From the NCBI GenBank assembly GCA_025351545.1, contig JANXVQ010000360.1, positions 1 through 5,798 of the forward strand: a stretch of DNA of 5,798 nt, written 5' to 3'. Under the pieces are notes generated by a model. That model searched no databases and was not told the DNA's origin. It saw only the letters and a list, made by a program, of their open reading frames with translations. This DNA is from Spirosoma sp. (lineage in GTDB: Bacteria > Bacteroidota > Bacteroidia > Cytophagales > Spirosomataceae). Every line of letters starts with the position of its first letter. Positions within the stretch are counted from its first letter, which is position 1. Made by a program: the position numbers and the translations under genes. This document shows positions 1-5,798 of this stretch, piece by piece.

Positions 1-949
1 TTAAGAAATTTGAATAGTTGGTCAATGCATTAGCTTTTAAATACACTTTCCAATCATTGATGGAAACCGATTTTAACATCGTGTTCAGCTTGTCATAATA
101 AGCCGGCTGTCCTACGTTGACCGAATCGGCCTTTACGCCTAAGTCGCTTAGCAACGTTGTCCAGCTCAGATTAGGCTGTTTTTTTGACAGAGAAACAACC
201 GCCAGTTTATTGTAGTTAGCCTTCACATCCCTGAGGGCAATATTGGTTCGGTGTGCGGTGGCCAATTGTTTTTCAATGTCGTAGGCCACCGTTGCGTTTT
301 TCCGGGCGGCAGCGGCATCATTTCCGGTCAATTCAAACAGGCGGGTGAGGTATTTTTTGTATGCTTTTTGAATAGCGAGTGTCGACGAATCGGTCTTGAT
401 ATAATAATCCCGTTCCGGTAAGCCAATTCCGGCCTGATAAAACTGAGCAATATTGACCGTACTGTGTTTATTATCGGGACCTACGTTAAAACCAATGATG
501 GAACCATCACCTTCTTTTTGTTCGTTGGCTACCAATTTCAACAATGATGGAACATCGGTCACGGCGTCGATGCGGGCGAGTATGGGCTTGATGGGTTCAT
601 AACCGCGTTTGTTAATAGCGATTGTGTCCATTCCTGACGCATAAAAGTCGCCTACCTTTTGTTCGATGCTTCCTGCCGGATTAGTGCTTGCCGAAAGGCT
701 ATCCAAAATCCCTTGCAGCCGTATGCGCTGCGGATAATTCATAAAAGAGTACGAACCTACGCCTGTTTGACTGGGCGGTATCCGGGCGGTATCGTACCAA
801 ATGCCGTTGGCGTACATAAAAAAGTCATCGCCGGGTTTTTTGGACGTGTCAATGCCCGTTAGGACTACGCGTTTTGAATCCGTGTCAGAAACTTGCTTAC
901 AGGCTCCTGCCAACAACAGCGCCAGTGAGATAAATAATAGTCTTTTCAT
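1..949 (-). CDS. M13 family metallopeptidase (neprilysin/PepO-like) lipoprotein, N-terminal part, cut by the window edge
   Basis: This frame is open from ATG at 949 to base 2 (316 codons) with no stop, so the gene continues past the left edge. It begins with a signal peptide (MKRLLFISLALLLAGAC) whose Cys17 follows Ala-Gly-Ala, a slightly loose lipobox. It is therefore probably a lipoprotein of the periplasm or outer membrane. The M13 N-terminal domain is clear: GID..KKPGDDFFMYANGIW (about 32-51), a KVGDFYASGMDT segment (98-109), and GLPERDYY (176-183). Further on there are IALRDVKANYNK (237-248) and QPAYYDKL followed by NDWKVYLKA (281-306). Family members are zinc endopeptidases of roughly 650-700 residues with HExxH and ExxxD zinc motifs in the C-terminal half. 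That half lies outside the window, so catalytic competence cannot be judged. The chosen start is the only one that supplies the signal peptide. No SD sequence precedes it, which is usual for Bacteroidota. The family call is firm; the substrate is unknown. Confidence 0.93.
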   Translation of the reverse strand, partial: MKRLLFISLALLLAGACKQVSDTDSKRVVLTGIDTSKKPGDDFFMYANGIWYDTARIPPSQTGVGSYSFMNYPQRIRLQGILDSLSASTNPAGSIEQKVGDFYASGMDTIAINKRGYEPIKPILARIDAVTDVPSLLKLVANEQKEGDGSIIGFNVGPDNKHSTVNIAQFYQAGIGLPERDYYIKTDSSTLAIQKAYKKYLTRLFELTGNDAAAARKNATVAYDIEKQLATAHRTNIALRDVKANYNKLAVVSLSKKQPNLSWTTLLSDLGVKADSVNVGQPAYYDKLNTMLKSVSINDWKVYLKANALTNYSNFL

Positions 950-1018
950 GGTTTGTAGTTTATTGGTATCAGTCAATGTACATCAACTGATTCAAGATTA
1001 AAAATTGAATCAATCTGA

Positions 1019-1225
1019 ATTTATCCGCAATGGCAAGCGGTAAAAAACAATTTTGCACATCTACCAGAAGCTACATGGGCAATGCAGGACCGAAGTCGTG
1101 GCAAAGGTGATGCGGGAGCGGTTGGTGAAGGGGATTCGCATAACGTGTCTGATCCTGAAGTCAGGTTGTCAATTTTGCTTAGAAAAACGGACAATCTAAT
1201 TTCAGGATCAGACACTTTTTCTTAA
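1019..1225 (+). pseudogene. Start-less open stretch, possible gene tail of unknown identity
   Basis: After a TGA at 1016-1018 this frame stays open to TAA at 1223-1225. It has no plausible start near its beginning; the first ATG is well inside. The residues before the inverted repeat (for example QWQAVKNNFAHLPEATW and AMQDRSRGKGDAGAVG) have a protein-like composition but match no family I recognise. The last 27 codons lie almost wholly inside the 1145-1215 repeat, so the native C-terminus may have been replaced by that insertion. It could equally be a chance open frame. Confidence 0.2.
1145..1215. repeat. 71-bp inverted-repeat element resembling two joined IS ends (MITE-like)
   Basis: The outer arms GTGTCTGATCCTGAA (1145-1159) and TTCAGGATCAGACAC (1201-1215) are perfect 15-bp inverted repeats. 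Pairing extends inward to 26 bp (1145-1170 with 1190-1215) with three non-Watson-Crick positions. Of these, two would be G-U in plus-strand RNA and one is C-A. A further TTTT/AAAA pairing surrounds the centre. The ends read TGT...ACA, like terminal repeats of several IS families, and the arms diverge toward the inside as IS ends usually do. No transposase and no target duplication are visible (flanks AAC and TTT). Because T5 follows at 1216-1220, the plus-strand RNA could also fold as an intrinsic terminator. Confidence 0.6.
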
Positions 1226-1427
1226 AACGAATCTTTTTTTTTGTTCTAAAATCTGCTCACAATGGCCTTTTGAAAGGCAATCGGCCTCATTAGGCGGCAC
1301 CGTTTTGATTTCAAACAGGTCGAAACGTTTTTCCCTCCTTTTGTTTGCTAATTTTGAGTGCTGTCCGTTGGGGAACATTTACGGTACTCACCGCCATGTT
1401 GTCAGCCAGCCGAATGTCAAATTTTGA

Positions 1428-1592
1428 GTTGTCGCGATAGCTGTCAGCGAACCCGAAAGCGAGTATGATATTATCGTAATTTCGGATGCTGATAATCGCA
1501 TGGCCACTGATTTTCTGACCCGGATCAATCAGGCGTTTGGGCAGGGCTGTCTGTTCAGAGCCAAAGCAACGTGCAGGCGTTCAGCTTATTAG
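1428..1592 (+). pseudogene. Family 2 glycosyltransferase remnant
   Basis: In this frame, bounded by TGA at 1425-1427 and TAG at 1590-1592, the translation includes AVSEPESEYDIIVISDADN and then FLTRINQAFGQG. This matches the pattern around the DxD-type metal and nucleotide-sugar site of GT2 enzymes: a short hydrophobic strand, DADN, then a helix of the type FLxxINxAF. There is no start codon, nothing upstream of this block, and after FGQG the frame runs into unrelated residues and a stop. It can only be a fragment of about 40 recognisable residues. An ancestral enzyme would have transferred sugars to a polysaccharide or lipid at the inner membrane. The opposite strand is also open over this block, which leaves some doubt about which reading is ancestral. 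Confidence 0.45.
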
Positions 1593-1687
1593 TAAGGGAT
1601 TGGCCACTTCCCCGGCTCACTTTGCTGACAGTTCTGTGCCTCCTATCGCTGGGGAGTCTGGCTGTTGTAAGCTGGCTTTACAGATAG
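1556..1687 (+). pseudogene. C-terminal fragment of a membrane protein, out of frame with the glycosyltransferase remnant
   Basis: This frame is shifted relative to the glycosyltransferase remnant. It begins QSQSNVQAFSLLVRDWPLP and continues into one strongly hydrophobic helix (leucine-rich, ending VVSWLYR), then TAG at 1685-1687. The upstream in-frame stop is a TGA within the glycosyltransferase remnant and no ATG follows it, so this is a tail without a head. Two origins are possible. It may be the C-terminal membrane anchor of the same glycosyltransferase, after an internal deletion with a frameshift. It may instead be the second half of a small membrane protein of the LapA/DUF1049 type, whose N.Q.V.F.LL...LPL..L pattern it loosely resembles. 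I cannot decide between them. Confidence 0.35.
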
Positions 1688-1743
1688 GTCATTGGAAAGT
1701 AGTCAACCGTCTTCGTAAGATAAACGAAAGGTCCGCCGGATAC

Positions 1744-1768
1744 GAAAGGCATCTGGTAGGCCTTTTTC
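1744..1768 (+). terminator. Possible intrinsic terminator after the membrane-protein fragment
   Basis: AAAGGC (1745-1750) pairs with GCCTTT (1760-1765) across a 9-nt loop, with a G-U pair at the base. The plus strand then continues in T (GCCTTTTTC). It lies 57 bp after the stop of the membrane fragment, as expected for a leftover terminator. On the minus strand, reading out of the 423-residue gene that stops at 1812, the same hairpin has only three trailing T, so it would be weak in that direction. The stem is short, so the call is tentative. Confidence 0.33.
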
Positions 1769-1811
1769 TATTCTGGTCGGCCACAGGCTATTTAATGAAA
1801 CAAGCAATATG

Positions 1812-3083
1812 CTAACTCCACCTGGGATTTTTATTCCTTGATATATTGGAAATCTTCTCTCCAGTATCTTTCAGTTTCTTTTTCACCAGGACTAACATGT
1901 GGGGATTGAATCCGCTTGAGTGCCTGTCCAGGAATGCTTCGGCATCCGTTACGTTTTTAAGCGCCTTTTGCCAATCGACTTGTTCCCAAATGGCTCCTAC
2001 ATCAACTTTCGCAGCTTTGTACAATCCCAAGCTGCCCGTAACAACGGAAATAGCGGCTCCTCCGCCACCTGCTGCCGCTCCTATTGCTTGGGAGCCCACC
2101 TCGGTAGTCGCTATCAATCCTCTGGTTATACCCTCTTTAGCGCCTATGGCTCCAACCCCTTTTGCTAACTCCGTTCCCCCCAGAAATGCTCTTCCGTGTT
2201 GAACTCCACCTTCCTGCTGTGCGTTTGCCAGTCCTCTATCTGCAACTGCCCGTGCAGCACCTATCCCTACGCCTACGGCTCCCGAAGATACCGCAATCGC
2301 GATTCCGACAGCGGTCATTGGAATTGCCGCCAGTCCGCCGGTAGCTACAATGGCAGCAATCATTAGCCCGGCACCTACCAGACCTAACGCTATTTGTGCT
2401 CCGCTTAATGCCACCAAACGGTTTCGCCACGTTGTTACATCGCTCTCATTATTCTTAAACAGGGAAATGAGTTCATCAATATTTTGACACCATACGGCTA
2501 GTTCGCTGAAACGTTCCAGTTGAAGTTTACTAGGCATGGGAGTCATGATTCCGCGGTCCCTACTGCTACGCGCCCTCCCTTCTCCCAGGCTAATATCGAC
2601 AAAAGATTCATCCACTTCATACGCTAGCGGAGTGCTAGGTGGAGCAACAATGAGAGCAAACGGCTGATCTAATCTTGATATGAGTTCAACCCCGGCTTCG
2701 CTGGTATTTAAAGGGGCATCACTCATGATCCGATTTGTTAATTCATCCCATCCGCCATTGCTATCCCGCCCATACCAACCTGCTTTTCGTACATGCGCTC
2801 CGGTTCCTGGATTCCAGTATCTCCACTCCCTCCCGCCTGTACGTATCTTTTTTGCTACCCAATACCCCTGTGAGCTGATCTTGCCCGGCAATGATGCCAA
2901 CTGTCTCACCGGCCCAACAACAGCAACACTCGATTGAGCAACTTGACGTGGGCTGCTCGCTTGAGCGATTTGCCGTGGGTTACCACTTACTGCCGGCCTT
3001 GCACTACTGGAAGAAGCAGGTCCACTAACGGCAGGGGTATTCTTCCGTGGCACAACAGATTTGGAAGCAGATCTAGAAAACAT
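1812..3083 (-). CDS. Orphan 423-residue protein: Ser/Pro/Arg-rich repeat N-terminus and Gly/Ala-rich hydrophobic region
   Basis: I do not recognise this protein as a named family. Residues 1-67 are basic and rich in Ser, Pro, Arg and Gln, with no signal peptide. They contain internal repeats: PAVSG at 17-21 (as TPAVSG) and 30-34, and three variants of one unit, PRQIAQASS (36), PRQVAQSSV (45) and VRQLASLPG (59). A Trp/Tyr/Gly-rich segment follows (about 74-118: GYWVAKKI, WRYWNPGTG, GWYGR), which looks like a small beta domain. Residues 119-222 are mixed and acidic. Residues 224-281 form a long, almost uninterrupted hydrophobic Gly/Ala/Val/Ile region, long enough for a helical hairpin, and a second weaker one spans 302-355. 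The tail (357-423) is amphipathic and ends very basic. An unstructured leader, a central domain and a hydrophobic hairpin recall colicin-like or delivered effectors, but that is inference. ATG at 3083 is the only early Met; the next is at residue 120. No immunity gene or delivery machinery lies nearby. The gene is certain by length and composition; its function is unknown. Confidence 0.8.
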   Translation of the reverse strand: MFSRSASKSVVPRKNTPAVSGPASSSSARPAVSGNPRQIAQASSPRQVAQSSVAVVGPVRQLASLPGKISSQGYWVAKKIRTGGREWRYWNPGTGAHVRKAGWYGRDSNGGWDELTNRIMSDAPLNTSEAGVELISRLDQPFALIVAPPSTPLAYEVDESFVDISLGEGRARSSRDRGIMTPMPSKLQLERFSELAVWCQNIDELISLFKNNESDVTTWRNRLVALSGAQIALGLVGAGLMIAAIVATGGLAAIPMTAVGIAIAVSSGAVGVGIGAARAVADRGLANAQQEGGVQHGRAFLGGTELAKGVGAIGAKEGITRGLIATTEVGSQAIGAAAGGGGAAISVVTGSLGLYKAAKVDVGAIWEQVDWQKALKNVTDAEAFLDRHSSGFNPHMLVLVKKKLKDTGEKISNISRNKNPRWS

Positions 3084-3089
3084 GGGAAT

Positions 3090-3117
3090 GAAAATTATAT
3101 AACTAACTGGATGGCAA
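3090..3117 (-). promoter_or_regulatory. Possible Bacteroidota-type promoter immediately upstream of the orphan gene
   Basis: On the minus strand a TTG (3117-3115) is followed after 17 bp by TAATTTTC (3097-3090). That is one mismatch from the TAnnTTTG -7 element of Bacteroidota housekeeping promoters at an acceptable spacing. The -7 element ends only 6 bp before the ATG, so the transcript would start at or next to the start codon and be nearly leaderless. The whole spacer is A/T-rich, so a chance match is quite possible. Confidence 0.25.
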
Positions 3118-3205
3118 GTAAATCAAAGTAAGCTCTTAATAATCGTAATTTAAAATTAATTAATCAAAAGAGACTTTTTTATGTAAAAGTAGTATTTGTC
3201 AGAGC

Positions 3206-3263
3206 GTATTTGGGCGTGTGAGCTGTGTTCATACGTCCAAACACAGCTCATACGCCCAAGTAC
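3206..3263. repeat. Strong 24-bp-arm hairpin containing three copies of a TTGGRCGTRTGA 12-mer
   Basis: Arms 3206-3229 and 3240-3263 pair over 24 bp with only two non-Watson-Crick positions, both G-U in plus-strand RNA, around a 10-nt loop. A 12-mer recurs three times: TTGGGCGTATGA on the minus strand (3259-3248), TTGGACGTATGA on the minus strand (3240-3229, mostly in the loop), and TTGGGCGTGTGA on the plus strand (3210-3221). It lies between the end of namZ and the start of the orphan gene. Neither side is followed by a T-run, so it is not a standard intrinsic terminator. It may be a REP-like palindrome, an operator cluster, or an RNA structure that stops or protects the namZ transcript. Confidence 0.7.
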
Positions 3264-3306
3264 CTTACTCAAAGCCCTGCTCTAAAAAATCGTAATACAT
3301 TTATTG

Positions 3307-4569
3307 CTAGTTATAAAGCAGGTATTTCTTACGCATTTGTTTAAACGCTGACAAGCCAGGTTCCCAGCTTTGCCGGATTTCCTTTTCGGATTTACCCGCT
3401 ATGATCTGCTGTCTTAAGTTTTCTGTACCGGCTAGTTTGTCGAAATTACCCATTTGCCTGCTCTGACTCATATCGAAAAATCGGGCTTTGTCGGGGTAAG
3501 CTTTGTATAACTCCATCAGCCATTTCAGATTGAGCTGCTTTGTTTTTCGAAACACGTTGGTATTATACGTTCGTAAATCGAGTCCATAGCAATCTGTATC
3601 CTGATGTAAAGGCGTTTCGCTCATGCCTTTGAGGCTAATCGGTCGAAACGAAAAAGGATACAGACCCTTCAAAGCGGGTGCGCCCAATACCGTGAAGGGC
3701 ATATAAGTGCCCCGACCCTGGCTGATAATCGTTCCTTCGAACAGACACAGGCTGGGATACAGCATAATTGCTTGCTGCGTATTTAGGTTGGGCGACGGCA
3801 TTACGGGTAACGTATAGGGCGTATCGTGTGTGTAGTTCGCTACTTTAATAATATGAAGTTTGCACGGGGTCTTGTTTGGTAACCCCCATCCTTCGCCATT
3901 GATCAGTTGAGCAAATTCGGCCATAGTCAGCCCATGCGTAATGGGAATGCGATGCATGCCGATGCCCGAATGGAGATGATCGTCTAAAATGGGACCGTCT
4001 ACGATAAAGCCATTTGGGTTGGGGCGGTCCAGAATCAACAGTTCTTTGTTGTTTTTGGCGCATGATTCCATCACATGATTAAGCGTATTGATGTAGGTAT
4101 AAAAGCGCGCTCCCACATCCTGAACATCGAAAATCATCAGGTCGATGTCCGCTAGTTGCTCCTGCGATGGTTTTGAGTTCTTGCCGTATAGGGAAATAAC
4201 CGGGATGCCGGTTTTGGAATCGACGCTGTCATCAACCTTAGCACCGTTGCTGGCATTCCCTCGAAACCCGTGCTCGGGACCAAAAATTTTCACAATGTTA
4301 ACGCCCAGGCTAACCAGACTGTCAACGCTGGATTTACCGCCAATGATAGAGGTCTGGTTAACGACCATCCCGATGCGTTTTCCTTTAAGATAGGGCAGAT
4401 AGGCCGAGATCTGATCTGCGCCCGTCATGACCTTCCGGCTCGTTTTTCTCGTTGCAATGATGGCTGCATCAGGAGCAGTTAAGAACGAATTACGGATAAG
4501 GTCAACAGGTGTTATCGAGTAAAGAAACCCTATTATCAGTGGTAGCAAAACGAGTGCAATGATTTTCAT
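3307..4569 (-). CDS. namZ: Exo-beta-N-acetylmuramidase NamZ (DUF1343, GH171)
   Basis: Enzymes of this family remove terminal N-acetylmuramic acid from the non-reducing ends of peptidoglycan chains outside the cytoplasm, feeding cell-wall turnover and MurNAc recycling. The 420 residues show the whole conserved series: VVNQTS (69-74), FGPEHGFRG (96-104), DVQDVGARFYTY (148-159), DRPNPNG (181-187), and ITHGLTMAEFA (210-220). Later come PSPNL (258-262), YPSLCLFEGT (271-280), SQGRGT (283-288), LAGTENLRQQI (379-389), and a C-terminal SW...L..F...R..YLLY. Glu99 in the EHG motif is the likely catalytic acid by family knowledge. Residues 3-19 form a hydrophobic N-terminal segment without a clear cleavage site or lipobox, so it is a signal peptide or uncleaved anchor. 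Length and motifs indicate an intact enzyme. It starts 65 bp after the permease stop and could share its transcript; I see no clear promoter of its own. Confidence 0.93.
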   Translation of the reverse strand: MKIIALVLLPLIIGFLYSITPVDLIRNSFLTAPDAAIIATRKTSRKVMTGADQISAYLPYLKGKRIGMVVNQTSIIGGKSSVDSLVSLGVNIVKIFGPEHGFRGNASNGAKVDDSVDSKTGIPVISLYGKNSKPSQEQLADIDLMIFDVQDVGARFYTYINTLNHVMESCAKNNKELLILDRPNPNGFIVDGPILDDHLHSGIGMHRIPITHGLTMAEFAQLINGEGWGLPNKTPCKLHIIKVANYTHDTPYTLPVMPSPNLNTQQAIMLYPSLCLFEGTIISQGRGTYMPFTVLGAPALKGLYPFSFRPISLKGMSETPLHQDTDCYGLDLRTYNTNVFRKTKQLNLKWLMELYKAYPDKARFFDMSQSRQMGNFDKLAGTENLRQQIIAGKSEKEIRQSWEPGLSAFKQMRKKYLLYN

Positions 4570-4595
4570 GAAGATTCAGGCTAGCGGCAGTTAGG

Positions 4596-4636
4596 CAGCA
4601 AGTTGCTGATAAAAGCGGTTGTGAACAAGTCTTGTT
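4596..4636. repeat. Two short perfect palindromes in the permease-namZ gap
   Basis: The 65-bp gap contains CAGCAAGTTGCTG (4596-4608) and AACAAGTCTTGTT (4624-4636), each a perfect 6-1-6 palindrome. The second overlaps the permease stop codon. Single-base loops cannot form as drawn in RNA, and no T-run follows, so they do not look like terminators. They could be protein-binding dyads or chance. They are the only notable structure in the gap. Confidence 0.3.
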
Positions 4637-5798
4637 ATTCACTTCGTAAACTCTTCACCGGATTCATCAGGGCGGCTTTGATGCTTTGGAAACTGATTGT
4701 CAATAGGGCAATTCCTACTGCCAGAAAGCCTGCCAAGGCAAATGCCCACCAGCTAATGTCGATTTTGTAGGCAAAGTTCTGTAGCCATTTGTTCATTGCC
4801 CACCACGCCAGGGGCGAGGCAATGACGATGGAAATCAGAATAAGCTTCATAAAATCTTTGGAGAGCAACGTAACGATACTGGCTACCGACGCGCCCAGCA
4901 CTTTTCGGACACCAATTTCTTTGGTACGGGCTTCGGCGGTAAAAGCGGCTAATCCAAACAAACCTAGGCAGGCAATAAACAGAGCGAAAATGGTAAAGGT
5001 GCCAAACAGGGTCGCCAGCCGGGCCTCCGACTTATAGATGTTATTAAACGTCTGATCCAGAAAATAATACTCGAACGGTTTTTCGACATTTAATTCCTGG
5101 TACGTTTTCTCAACGCGGCTGACTGTTTGGGGCAGATTAGCGCCGGGTCGGATACGGATATATAAACTGCCTCCTAGTGTAGCCATAGCGCTGGCGGTGT
5201 CTTTTGCGACAAATACCGCGAGAGGCTCGTTGGAATCGTTGATGTTTGTAAAGTAGAAGTTTCGCATAACACCCACGACCTCGCTCTTCTGTGGGCCAAA
5301 TGATAAACGCTGGCCCACTGGTTGACCGTCAAAGCCCATTTTTCTGACGGCTATCTCATTCAGAACGACCGTGTTGGGAGCAGCAAGTTGCGCTGGGTTG
5401 GGCTTAATTTTCCAGGGGATTTGAAGTGTTTCGGCAAATTGGTCATCCACCGATAGCACATGAATGCTAATGTCTTTTTTGGTGGTGGGCGATTGGGTAA
5501 AGTAAATACTTCCCCCTTCTTTGTAAAGCACCGATGATGCTGCGGCTACACGTTCTACATCCGGAATCTGTCGCAGGTCATGCTTGAAAACGCTATACTG
5601 CTGCGCTAGCGACGCATCTACGGGAACTACTAGCACCCGGTCTTTATACAGACCCAACTTTCGGTTTTGTAGGTGTTGTACCTGCTGATAAATCAGAAGA
5701 CTACACCCAATCAGGCCAATCGACACGGTGAACTGCATGACGGTGAAAACTCGCCGAACGTTCGGTCCTCCATGGCCAGCCGTCAGATTGCCTTTCAA
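4635..5798 (-). CDS. ABC transporter permease of the FtsX/MacB type, C-terminal half, cut by the window edge
   Basis: The frame is open through the right edge. The first visible codon is TTG, read here as an internal Leu of the common LKG motif, so the true start lies outside. The order is: a membrane helix (about 18-40), a periplasmic MacB_PCD-type domain (about 45-255) with the characteristic VVLNEIAVRKMGF, a GVMRNFYF segment and FNNIYKSEARL, then helices at about 262-287, 317-335 and 350-370. The cytoplasmic loop TKEIGVRKVLGAS (292-304) is the hallmark that contacts the ATPase partner. It ends NPVKSLRSE, typical of Bacteroidota copies. These proteins are usually about 800 residues with two such halves; this is the second. 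The family is known for mechanotransmission and for lipoprotein or antimicrobial-peptide export rather than classical uptake; the substrate is unknown. No ATPase gene is visible in the window. Confidence 0.93.
   Translation of the reverse strand: MKGNLTAGHGGPNVRRVFTVMQFTVSIGLIGCSLLIYQQVQHLQNRKLGLYKDRVLVVPVDASLAQQYSVFKHDLRQIPDVERVAAASSVLYKEGGSIYFTQSPTTKKDISIHVLSVDDQFAETLQIPWKIKPNPAQLAAPNTVVLNEIAVRKMGFDGQPVGQRLSFGPQKSEVVGVMRNFYFTNINDSNEPLAVFVAKDTASAMATLGGSLYIRIRPGANLPQTVSRVEKTYQELNVEKPFEYYFLDQTFNNIYKSEARLATLFGTFTIFALFIACLGLFGLAAFTAEARTKEIGVRKVLGASVASIVTLLSKDFMKLILISIVIASPLAWWAMNKWLQNFAYKIDISWWAFALAGFLAVGIALLTISFQSIKAALMNPVKSLRSE

Larger units (their letters stand above)
950..1811. other. 862-bp region without an intact gene; decayed gene fragments and one IS-end-like repeat
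   Basis: No reading frame here combines a credible start, a good length and a recognisable full protein. From left to right it holds four main items. First is a start-less open stretch of about 68 codons on the plus strand (1019-1225). Second is a 71-bp inverted repeat overlapping the end of that stretch (1145-1215), followed by T-rich DNA including a run of nine T at 1230-1238. Third is a plus-strand frame resembling a glycosyltransferase (1428-1592), which is also fully open on the opposite strand from 1580 to 1311. Fourth is a plus-strand membrane-segment tail in another frame (1556-1687), followed by a possible terminator. The pattern fits a place where genes were inserted and then deleted or shifted out of frame. 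The promoter of the M13 peptidase gene should lie near 950-1010, but I find no convincing TTG / TAnnTTTG pair there. Confidence 0.6.

Noticed and set aside
1265..1278. Palindrome GCCTTTTGAAAGGC
   Set aside because: The two-base loop is too small for a stable hairpin and no T-run or gene end is adjacent.
1350..1429. Direct repeat AATTTTGAGT at 1350-1359 and 1420-1429
   Set aside because: Ten A/T-rich bases 70 bp apart with no third copy; likely chance in decayed DNA.
1537..1815. 92-codon plus-strand ORF starting MGRAVCSEPKQR
   Set aside because: It overlaps both remnant frames out of register, has no recognisable domain, and its composition looks like an out-of-frame reading of the membrane-fragment DNA.
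1846..2430. Several plus- and minus-strand ORFs of 60-118 codons inside the orphan gene
   Set aside because: They are shadows of the 423-residue gene; their Pro/Ala/Leu-rich translations are the complement of its Gly/Ala-rich region.
1812..3083. Calling the orphan protein a confirmed eCIS cargo or pore-forming toxin
   Set aside because: No sheath, tube, baseplate, DUF4157 or immunity gene is in the window, and no diagnostic motif was seen; only the general architecture fits.
5780..5798. Apparent TTG start of the permease at the right edge
   Set aside because: The residues form the internal LKG motif that precedes the second-half membrane helix in this family; the gene clearly continues outside the window.

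Overview
The window looks like chromosomal DNA of a member of the Bacteroidota, most likely a Cytophagales genus such as Spirosoma or a relative. Three things suggest this. The long-form FtsX/MacB-type permease has the typical Bacteroidota ending, the DUF1343/NamZ and M13 proteins have Bacteroidota-type motifs, and no start codon is preceded by a Shine-Dalgarno sequence. The taxonomic call is an inference from motif style, not from a search.

All four intact or edge-truncated genes lie on the minus strand. Read in the direction of transcription (right to left) they are: (1) 5798-4635, the C-terminal half of an ABC transporter permease whose start lies outside the window; (2) 4569-3307, an exo-beta-N-acetylmuramidase of the DUF1343/GH171 family (namZ), 65 bp behind the permease; (3) 3306-3084, an A/T-rich spacer with a strong 24-bp-arm hairpin built from three copies of a 12-mer, plus a possible promoter; (4) 3083-1812, an unrecognised 423-residue protein with a repeat-bearing Ser/Pro/Arg-rich N-terminus and a long Gly/Ala-rich hydrophobic region; (5) 1811-950, about 860 bp without an intact gene; (6) 949 to the left edge, the N-terminal part of an M13 (neprilysin/PepO-like) metallopeptidase lipoprotein, which continues beyond the window.

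The 950-1811 stretch looks like a gene graveyard. It holds an IS-end-like inverted repeat (1145-1215), a remnant that reads as a family 2 glycosyltransferase, an out-of-frame C-terminal membrane segment, and a possible terminator. With the orphan gene next to it, this is the accessory part of the window. The permease, NamZ and M13 peptidase are ordinary envelope-associated functions: transport or envelope stress, MurNAc release from peptidoglycan, and extracytoplasmic proteolysis. No CRISPR array, tRNA or rRNA, or complete IS was seen. The best candidate for something undescribed is the orphan protein together with its upstream hairpin. Its sequence suggests a membrane-active or delivered protein, but nothing in the window proves that.
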